NCBI RefSeq assembly: GCF_946482535.1 | Contig: NZ_CAMLRU010000008.1 | Location: 1 to 30,054 of the forward strand | Direction of reading: 5' to 3' | Source of the DNA: an uncultured Flavobacterium sp. | GTDB lineage: Bacteria > Bacteroidota > Bacteroidia > Flavobacteriales > Flavobacteriaceae | DNA length: 30,054 nucleotides | The notes under the pieces: model-generated | The model's database searches: none | Told to the model about the DNA's origin: nothing | The model's input: only the letters and a program-made list of their open reading frames with translations | Translations under genes and position numbers: made by a program | In this document: one piece after another, positions 16,218 to 23,500 of the stretch | Numbering within the stretch: the stretch's first letter is position 1 | Layout: the number at the start of each line of letters is the position of its first letter

Positions 16218-16670
16218 GTGAGAGCCATCGTCAGAACTACTTCCGATAACCAAGATTTTGGAAATCTAGTCCACCAACTTGATGCTTATTTAAGAGTTTT
16301 GGACGGCGATGACCACGAATTTTACGCCCAATTCAACAAAACCAATTTGCTCAAAAATGCACTGATTGCTTATGAAAACGGAAGAGCTGTCGGCATCGGC
16401 GCCTACAAAGAATATGATACCGAAACCGTTGAAATCAAACGCATGTACACTTTGCCCGAATACCGAGGCCAAGGCATCGCCAAAGCCATTTTAACCGAAT
16501 TAGAACTTTGGGCTAAAGAAGAAGGTTATAAAATCGCCATCCTCGAAACCGGTTATTTGCAAAAAGACGCCATCGGTTTGTACCAAAAACTGGGCTATCA
16601 AATCACCGAGAATTTCGGGCAATACATAGGCGTAGAAAACAGCGTTTGCCTAAAGAAAAGTCTAAATTAA
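16218..16670 (+). CDS. GNAT family N-acetyltransferase
   Basis: The 150-aa protein has a GNAT core: a beta strand with ALIAYENGRAVGIGAYKEY, then VEIKRMYTLPEYRGQGIAKAIL containing the acetyl-CoA loop RGQGIA (about residues 83-88), and a C-terminal AILETGYLQKDAIGLYQKLGYQ. The start is GTG at 16218, 1 bp after the RDD stop codon; no earlier or nearby ATG fits, so translational coupling is likely. The LETG-x(6)-AIGLYQKLGY pattern resembles small-molecule or amino-acid acetyltransferases. The substrate is unknown. It ends just before the promoter box of dgt. Confidence 0.87.
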   Translation: MRAIVRTTSDNQDFGNLVHQLDAYLRVLDGDDHEFYAQFNKTNLLKNALIAYENGRAVGIGAYKEYDTETVEIKRMYTLPEYRGQGIAKAILTELELWAKEEGYKIAILETGYLQKDAIGLYQKLGYQITENFGQYIGVENSVCLKKSLN

Positions 16671-16674
16671 AATG

Positions 16675-16682
16675 TATTTTTG
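16675..16682 (+). promoter_or_regulatory. -7 promoter box of dgt
   Basis: TATTTTTG matches TAnnTTTG exactly. TTTG at 16645-16648 is a possible -33 element with a long 26-bp spacer. It predicts a leader of about 50 nt that contains the heptanucleotide array. Confidence 0.55.
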
Positions 16683-16698
16683 GTTAAAACTAAATTGT

Positions 16699-16733
16699 CA
16701 CCCAACACCCAACCTCTAACATCCAACATCAAG
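16699..16733 (+). repeat. Heptanucleotide array in the dgt leader
   Basis: Five 7-nt units in a row: cacccaa, cacccaa, cctctaa, catccaa, catcaag. They lie between the promoter box and the dgt ATG at 16738, so they would be transcribed as the 5' leader. Confidence 0.75.
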
Positions 16734-16737
16734 CATT

Positions 16738-18072
16738 ATGACCTGGGAACAACTTTTATCTCTAAAACGCCAAGGCGACACCGGCAAAAGGTTGCGCATC
16801 GAACAAGACGACACAAGACTTGGCTTTGAAGTCGATTATGACCGTATTATCTTTTCGTCGGCTTTCCGCAGTTTGCAAGACAAAACCCAAGTCATTCCAT
16901 TATCTAAAACCGATTTTGTCCACACAAGATTAACACACAGTTTGGAAGTGTCGGTTGTAGGTCGTTCCATAGGAAGATTGGTTGGCAAAAAAATCATCGA
17001 GAAATATCCGTATTTAAAGGAAGTTCATGGCTATCACATGAACGATTTCGGAGCGATAGTGGCTGCTGCGGCATTGGCTCATGATATCGGCAATCCGCCA
17101 TTCGGACATTCAGGCGAAAAAGCCATTGGCGAATATTTTTCGATTGGAAAAGGCCAACAATACAAAGACCAATTAACGCCCAAACAATGGCAAGATTTAA
17201 TCGATTTTGAAGGCAATGCCAATGGTTTTTCGGTGCTAACGAGTTCGCGTCCCGGCATCGAAGGCAGTTTGCGTTTGTCTTATGCTACACTTGGCGCTTT
17301 TACCAAATATCCGAAAGAAAGTTTGCCTAAAAAGCCCACTAAAAACATCGCCGATAAAAAATACGGTTTCTTCCAATCCGACGTCGCTTTTTTCAAAGAA
17401 GTCGCCGAAGAATTGGGCATGATTTCCAACAAAACCGGCGAAGATGTGGGTTATGAACGCCATCCGTTAGCATTTTTAGTCGAAGCTGCCGATGATATTT
17501 GCTACACGATAATCGACTTTGAAGACGGCATTAACTTAGGTTTGGTTTCCGAAGATTACGCGTTGGAATATTTAATCAAATTGGTAAAAGACACCATTGA
17601 CGCGGCCAAATACCAATCGTTAACCACCAAAGAAGACCGAATCAGTTATTTGAGAGCTTTGGCAATCGGGAATTTAATCAATGATGCGGTTCGCGTGTTT
17701 ATTGAAAATGAAGAAGCCATTTTACAAGGGAAATTCCATTTTGCCCTAACCGACAAAAGCAAGTACAAAGCGCAAATGGACGATATCATTAAGTTGAGCG
17801 TAAAGAACATTTACCAAAGCCGCGAAGTCATTGAAAAAGAATTATCGGGTTACCAAATCATCAATAATTTGTTGGACAAATTCATTACCGCTTACAACAA
17901 TACGTATAACGGTAACGCCACGAATTACGACAAGTTGCTAATGAAAATTCTACCCGAAAAACACCATTTGGAAAAAGAAAGTTTGTATGATAGATTGCTA
18001 CACATTTGTCACTTCATCTCCATGCTAACTGATGGAAAAGCGGTGCAGCTGAACAAAATAGTAACGGCTTAA
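16738..18072 (+). CDS. dgt: Deoxyguanosinetriphosphate triphosphohydrolase (dGTPase)
   Basis: The 444-aa protein is an HD-domain dNTP triphosphohydrolase that cuts dGTP (and perhaps other dNTPs) to the nucleoside and tripolyphosphate. The metal site reads H67 in TRLTHSLEV, then H115-D116 in LAHDIGNPPFGHSGE, with H124 following. The N-terminal IIFSSAFRSLQDKTQV and the later YERHPLAFLVEAADDICYTIIDFEDG are typical of the family. With RNR and dCMP deaminase it suggests tight control of deoxynucleotide pools, and this family can also limit phage replication. ATG at 16738. It converges with dxs across 56 bp. Confidence 0.94.
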   Translation: MTWEQLLSLKRQGDTGKRLRIEQDDTRLGFEVDYDRIIFSSAFRSLQDKTQVIPLSKTDFVHTRLTHSLEVSVVGRSIGRLVGKKIIEKYPYLKEVHGYHMNDFGAIVAAAALAHDIGNPPFGHSGEKAIGEYFSIGKGQQYKDQLTPKQWQDLIDFEGNANGFSVLTSSRPGIEGSLRLSYATLGAFTKYPKESLPKKPTKNIADKKYGFFQSDVAFFKEVAEELGMISNKTGEDVGYERHPLAFLVEAADDICYTIIDFEDGINLGLVSEDYALEYLIKLVKDTIDAAKYQSLTTKEDRISYLRALAIGNLINDAVRVFIENEEAILQGKFHFALTDKSKYKAQMDDIIKLSVKNIYQSREVIEKELSGYQIINNLLDKFITAYNNTYNGNATNYDKLLMKILPEKHHLEKESLYDRLLHICHFISMLTDGKAVQLNKIVTA

Positions 18073-18104
18073 TTTTGACAGCTAATTTACCATCCAAAAA
18101 CTTT

Positions 18105-18125
18105 GTCACTCTGTTACTTTGTCAC
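18105..18125. repeat. Octanucleotide GTYAC array between dgt and dxs
   Basis: gtcac, gttac and gtcac start at 18105, 18113 and 18121, an exact 8-nt period. On the minus strand this is the same GTRAC unit as the arrays at 4223-4348. Both sites are ends of convergent gene pairs. No strong hairpin terminator is visible in this 56-bp gap. Confidence 0.7.
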
Positions 18126-18128
18126 TTT

Positions 18129-19913
18129 TTAATCTTCCTCCAACAAAGTAGAAAAAAGCGATTTCAATCCATCCACATCAATATTGCAAAATTGTTGCAA
18201 TTCATCTACCGTGCCGTGTTCGATAAAATAATCGGGCACACCGCAAAGAAAAATTTCGTTGACATAATCGTTTTTGGCGGCAAATTCCAGAATAGCACTA
18301 CCAAATCCGCCTGTAGTTACTCCGTCTTCTACGGTAATGATAGTCGAAAATTTATCACAGATTTTGTGCAGTTTCTTTTCGTCTAAAGGTTTGACAAATC
18401 CAAAATGATAATGCGCAAAATGGCCGTCGTCTTCTATTTCAGCCAAAGCAGCAGTAACATTATAGGCAATAGTACCCGTAGAGAGAATCGCTACTTTTTT
18501 CCCTTTTTTTAATTTTTGTGCTTTCCGAAGTTCCACTTTTTGAAAATCAGCAGGAAATTTCCAATCGGTATTTTTGCCGCGACCGCGAGGATAACGAATC
18601 GCAATAGGATGTTTTAAGCCTAATGACGCCGTGTATAAAATGTTTTGTAAATCAATTTCATCTTTCGGCGCATAAATCATCATATTCGGAATACAGCGTA
18701 AATACGCAATATCAAAAACACCGTGATGGGTTGCGCCGTCTTCGCCTACCAATCCGGCACGGTCCAAACAAAAAATCACCGGCAGGTTTTGCAAAGCTAC
18801 ATCGTGGATTACTTGGTCATAAGCACGTTGCAAAAAAGTCGAATAAATGTTGCAAAAAACCACCATGCCTTGAGTCGCCATTCCGGCAGCAAGGGTTACG
18901 GCGTGTTGTTCGGCAATCCCAACATCAAAAGCGCGTTTCGGGAAAGCTTCCATCATAAATTTCATCGAACTACCACTCGGCATAGCCGGTGTAATCCCAA
19001 TGATTTTCGGATTATTTTTAGCCAATTCAACTAAGGTCAGTCCAAATACATCTTGGAATTTAGGCGGTAAATGTTCTTCCGATTTTTTTAAAATTTCTCC
19101 CGTAGCCGCATCAAATTTTCCCGGCGCATGGTATTTTACTTGGTCTTCTTCGGCTTGTTGTAGTCCTTTACCTTTGGTGGTGATAATGTGTAAAAACTTT
19201 GGCCCTTTGACTTTTTTAAGGCGTTCTAATTCTTTAATCAAGGTCGGCAAATCATGACCGTCAATCGGACCCGAATAATCAAAGTTCAGCGATTTAATCA
19301 TGTTGTTTTGCTTCGGGTTTTTGCCTTCTTTGACAGCGGTCAAATAATTTTTCAAAGCGCCGACACTTGGATCAATGCCGATAGCATTATCATTTAAAAT
19401 CACCAACAAATCTGCATCGGTCACGCCGGCATGATTTAAGCCTTCAAACGCCATGCCGCTCGCAATCGAAGCATCGCCTATCACAGCAATATGATGCTTG
19501 TTTTCGCCTTTGAGTTGAGAAGCAATCGCCATACCCAAAGCCGCCGAAATCGAAGTGGAAGAATGGCCAACTCCAAAAGTATCATAAACACTTTCGCTGC
19601 GTTTCGGGAAACCGGAAATGCCGCCTAATTGGCGATTGGTGTCGAATTTCTTTCTGCGCTCGGTTAAAATTTTATGTCCGTAAGCTTGATGCCCAACGTC
19701 CCAAACCAGCAAATCTTCGGGCGTGTTGAATACATAATGCAAAGCAATCGTCAATTCGACTACACCCAAACTCGCGCCGAGATGTCCTTCTTTCACCGAA
19801 ACAATATCAATGATAAACTCGCGCAACTCTTTCGCCACTTCAGGCAATTGGGTTACAGCTAATTTTCGCAAATCAGCGGGATTGTTCAGTTGTTCAAGCA
19901 ATTTTTTTGACAT
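18129..19913 (-). CDS. dxs: 1-deoxy-D-xylulose-5-phosphate synthase
   Basis: The 594-aa enzyme condenses pyruvate and glyceraldehyde-3-phosphate in the first step of the MEP isoprenoid pathway, using thiamine diphosphate. Visible features are H44 (KEGHLGASLG), WDVGHQAYGHK (H75), the ThDP/Mg motif GDASIASGMAFEGLNHAG (146-163, with Ala-Ser where many have Gly-Ala) ending in N174 of ILNDN, and the transketolase-type AEQHAVTLAAGMA. The start is the ATG at 19913-19911 (MSKKLLEQLNN). An upstream in-frame ATG at 20156 is rejected because it would run 200 bp through tadA on the other strand. A TACATTTG box lies 4 nt before the ATG. Confidence 0.96.
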   Translation of the reverse strand: MSKKLLEQLNNPADLRKLAVTQLPEVAKELREFIIDIVSVKEGHLGASLGVVELTIALHYVFNTPEDLLVWDVGHQAYGHKILTERRKKFDTNRQLGGISGFPKRSESVYDTFGVGHSSTSISAALGMAIASQLKGENKHHIAVIGDASIASGMAFEGLNHAGVTDADLLVILNDNAIGIDPSVGALKNYLTAVKEGKNPKQNNMIKSLNFDYSGPIDGHDLPTLIKELERLKKVKGPKFLHIITTKGKGLQQAEEDQVKYHAPGKFDAATGEILKKSEEHLPPKFQDVFGLTLVELAKNNPKIIGITPAMPSGSSMKFMMEAFPKRAFDVGIAEQHAVTLAAGMATQGMVVFCNIYSTFLQRAYDQVIHDVALQNLPVIFCLDRAGLVGEDGATHHGVFDIAYLRCIPNMMIYAPKDEIDLQNILYTASLGLKHPIAIRYPRGRGKNTDWKFPADFQKVELRKAQKLKKGKKVAILSTGTIAYNVTAALAEIEDDGHFAHYHFGFVKPLDEKKLHKICDKFSTIITVEDGVTTGGFGSAILEFAAKNDYVNEIFLCGVPDYFIEHGTVDELQQFCNIDVDGLKSLFSTLLEED

Positions 19914-19917
19914 GCTG

Positions 19918-19925
19918 CAAATGTA
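19918..19925 (-). promoter_or_regulatory. -7 promoter box of dxs, 4 nt from the start codon
   Basis: The minus strand reads TACATTTG, an exact TAnnTTTG match, then four bases and the ATG. The start of transcription would fall on or next to the start codon, so a leaderless mRNA is predicted. No -33 TTTG is visible. Confidence 0.6.
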
Positions 19926-19938
19926 CGAATTGAAATTG

Positions 19939-19946
19939 TATTTTTG
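19939..19946 (+). promoter_or_regulatory. -7 promoter box of tadA, 4 nt from the start codon
   Basis: TATTTTTG is an exact TAnnTTTG match, then four bases and the ATG at 19951. It mirrors the dxs box, again predicting a leaderless mRNA. Confidence 0.6.
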
Positions 19947-19950
19947 TTTT

Positions 19951-20394
19951 ATGGAAAACCCTTTCACCGACGAGTATTTTATGAAGAAAGCTTTGCAAGA
20001 AGCGGAACTGGCCTTTGAAAAAGGGGAAATTCCGGTTGGTGCCGTCATTGTAATCGATAATAAAGTCATCGCCAGAACGCACAATCTTACCGAAATGCTC
20101 AACGATGTAACCGCCCATGCCGAAATGCAAGCCATCACTTCGGCTGCGAATTTCATCGGCGGAAAATACTTAAAAGGGTGTACGCTTTACGTCACTTTAG
20201 AACCCTGCCAAATGTGTGCCGGCGCATTGTACTGGAGCCAAATTTCCAAAGTGGTTTTCGGTGCTTCGGATGAACAAAGAGGTTTTCAAAATTTGGGCAC
20301 CCAATTGCACCCAAAAACCCAAGTAATCAGAGGGATTTTGGCCCAAGAAGCTTCCGATTTAATGATCAGATTTTTTGCCTCTAAACGCAAATAA
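19951..20394 (+). CDS. tadA: tRNA-specific adenosine-34 deaminase
   Basis: The 147-aa enzyme converts A34 to inosine in the wobble position of tRNA-Arg(ACG). Zinc ligands and catalytic Glu are H56-A-E58 and PCQMC (C86, C89), with the TadA-like GAVIVIDNKVIARTHN and the ALYWSQISKVVFGASD strand/helix after the zinc site. Length matches the family (about 150 aa). The ATG at 19951 (MENPFTDEYF) is preferred; a longer in-frame ATG at 19810 would overlap the dxs start and precede the promoter box. Its 37-bp spacing from dxs leaves room only for back-to-back promoters. Confidence 0.93.
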   Translation: MENPFTDEYFMKKALQEAELAFEKGEIPVGAVIVIDNKVIARTHNLTEMLNDVTAHAEMQAITSAANFIGGKYLKGCTLYVTLEPCQMCAGALYWSQISKVVFGASDEQRGFQNLGTQLHPKTQVIRGILAQEASDLMIRFFASKRK

Positions 20395-20490
20395 AAAATT
20401 CAGAAAAATATTCCTAAAAAATATTTCTCAAGGTAAATAATATTATACTATTTTTATCGTTATAATGCTAATTGACAAGTCGGATTTTTT

Positions 20491-20527
20491 AAGTCCATCT
20501 CCTTTGGAGAGGGATTTAGGGTGAGGC
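20491..20527. repeat. Intergenic repeat with ctcctttggag hairpin
   Basis: The segment includes ccatctcctttggagaggga followed by tttagggtgagg. It has a short ctcc/ggag stem and is a well-known type of intergenic repeat in Bacteroidota genomes. It lies in the leader of the alpha-2-macroglobulin gene, after a near-consensus box TATTTTTA (20449-20456). The rest of 20395-20568 is AT-rich with nothing else recognised. Confidence 0.5.
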
Positions 20528-20568
20528 TCTCAAGGCATAAGTTCTAACAAATAATCTCTTTTTAAACG

Positions 20569-23500
20569 ATGAAAACCAGCAAGATTCTAGGTTTGCTTGT
20601 TGCAATTTTATTATTGCAATCCTGTTCTAAAAAATCGGCTTCCGATTTTGATTCAGATCCCTCACTCTACAAAGATTACATTACAGGATTTTCATCGGGC
20701 TTCGTCTCGGTCCACTCGGACTTTAGAGTCCAATTGGCCTTCAACAAAAGCGATTGGAAACCCAATCAGGAATTAGACGAAGATTTGTTTGATATTTCTC
20801 CCAGCGTAAGTGGTAAAGTCGTAGCGCTTTCACCCAATACCATCGCCTTTATTCCCAAAGAAAAATTGGAACAAAATACTTTGTACCAAATCACTTTGCA
20901 TCTATCGGACATAACAAACAAAGTTCCCAAAGAGCTCAAGGATTTCAACTTTTCGGTTAAAACCATCAAACAGGATTTTTTGGTCAATACTCAAGATTTG
21001 CAATCCTACAACAGAGATTGGTATTACTTACACGGAAATTTGAAAACCGCTGATAACCTCAGTTTTGAAGAGGCCCAAAAAATTATAGAAGCGACTCAAA
21101 ACGACAAAAATTTAAAAATTAAATTTGACAAGGCGGTTAGCACGGCCACCGATTTCAAATTCATAATCGACAGTATCCAACGCTTTGATGACGATAGTGA
21201 AATCATTATCAATTGGGATGGAGATGACGTGGATATCGACCAAAAAGGTGTGACCAGATTCCCGATTCCGGGTAAAAATCAGTTCAAAGTCTTAAAAATT
21301 GAAGTGGGTGATGCCAACAACCAATCGGTGCTCATCAATTTTTCAGACCCATTAAAAAAAGACCAGGATTTTAAAGGATTGGTAGCAATTGAAAACACTA
21401 GTAATTTGAAATTTGCTACGATGGGCAATGTCCTGAAAGTCTTTTACAACAAAGAACCCGATTCCAAAGTAGACCGAGGTAGTGCCTCTGAAGCAGTTGC
21501 TGTGGAAGAAGTTTATGATTCAACCGTTGTGGATACTGCAGCCGCAGTCGCCGTAGAAGAAATTGTGGAAGCGGTTCAGTCTGCTGAAAACGGATTTTCA
21601 GGCAGTAAGTTGGTAGAGGTTTTTCAAGGAATTGAAAACATCTATGGCTACAAAATGAAAAATAATTACTCAGAAAAATTGTTGTTCGAACAAGTAAAAC
21701 CAGGCGTAAGATTGCTTAAAAGCGGGAACATTTTACCAAGTTCCAATAATTTGAAAATCAATTTTGAAGTTGCCAATTTGAATGCGGTTGATGTGAAAGT
21801 TTTCAAAATCTACAAGAACAACATCATGCAGTTTCTGCAAAACAATGAGCTCAACGGAACCCGTAATCTGAGACAAGTTGGGCAAGCGATAGCCAAAACC
21901 AAAATTGAACTAAAGCAAAACAATCTCATCGATTACACCAAGTGGAATACTTACGCTTTAGACCTCTCCAAAATCATCAAACCCGAACCGGGTGCCATTT
22001 ACCGAGTGGAGTTCTCTTATAAAAAAGCCTATTCGATGTACAGATGTAATGCTTCAACTACACCTGATGAGGATGAAGACGAAGAAGGATATTACAATAG
22101 TGAAGCCGAAGAAGAAGTCGATGAAAACGACGTGAATTACAGTAGCAGCGGCTATGATTACTATTACGAAGAAGACTATGAATGGCGCGAAAGTCAAGAT
22201 CCGTGTAACGATTATTATTTTTACAATACTAAAGTCGGAACCAATATTTTAGCCACAGATTTAGGGGTAATCGCCAAGCGCGGTACAGATAAATCAGTTG
22301 TTGTTGCCGTAAGCGATATCGTTTCTACCAAAGCGGTTTCGGGTGCTAAAGTAGATTTGTACAGTTTCCAACAACAAAAAATAGCTTCTTCTACCACAGA
22401 CAGCGATGGAGTGGCTTCTTTCCAATTGGAAAAATATGCCTATTTCGCCATTGTCAGCGATGGTGACCAAAGCACCTATGTGAAACTGGATGATGAGTTG
22501 TCTTTATCTGTGAGTAACTTTGATGTTTCGGGGGAAACTTTACAAAAAGGTTTGAAAGGATACATCTACGGAGAACGCGGCGTTTGGCGTCCGGGCGATA
22601 CAGTGTATTTGTCTTTTATTTTAAATGACAATGCTAATAAATTACCGGCTTCGCATCCTATTAAATTAAAAATGAATGACCCTAACGGGAAAACGGTTTA
22701 TGAAGCGGTGCAAAAAATGAATGCGCTCAATCATTATAAATTCATCATCCCAACCGAAACCGAAGACATTACAGGAAATTGGGAAGCGGTAATCAGTATT
22801 GGCGGCGCTCGTTTTTACAAAAGCATCAAAATTGAAACCATCAAGCCGAACCGATTAAAAATCAAAAACAGTTTCAATGAAACCATACTTTCGGCGAATA
22901 AGGAGAACGTCAATAACATCCAAGTTTTATGGTTGCATGGCGCTGTAGCTAAGGATTTAAAAACCGAAGTACAAGCCAAATTCTCTCAGCAAGTAACCAC
23001 TTTCAAAGGTTTTGACAAATACGTTTTCGATGACCCAACCCGCAGTTTCTACACCGAAGAAATCAATATTTTCTCCGGAAAAGTCAATGCCCAAGGTCGC
23101 GCTTCTATTCCGATTAAACCAACCATTCAAGGACAAGCTCCCGGAATGTTGAAAGCCGCTTTTATCACTAAAGTGTACGAAAGTGGCGGCGATGTGAGTA
23201 CCGATGTGGCTTCGACTTCTTATTCGCCTTACCAAACGTACGTTGGGATAAAATCACCTGAGCCGAATAAATACGGCATGATTGAAACCGGTAGAAACAA
23301 TCGCTTCGACATTGTAACGGTAAGTGAAACCGGTCGTCCACGTTCGGTTAAAAACTTACAAGTGAGCGTTTACCGTTTGCAATCGCGTTGGTGGTGGGAT
23401 GCGTCCAATGATAATCTGTCGAATTACAATACTTCGAATGCGACTATCGGCTATAAAAATTTCTATGTCAATACCGATGCGTCAGGAAGAGGAAGTATCT

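Noticed and set aside
19810..19950. Extended tadA start inside dxs
   Set aside because: The extra 47 residues are antisense dxs sequence and lie upstream of the promoter box.
19914..20156. Extended dxs start inside tadA
   Set aside because: The extra 81 residues are antisense tadA sequence and lie upstream of the promoter box.
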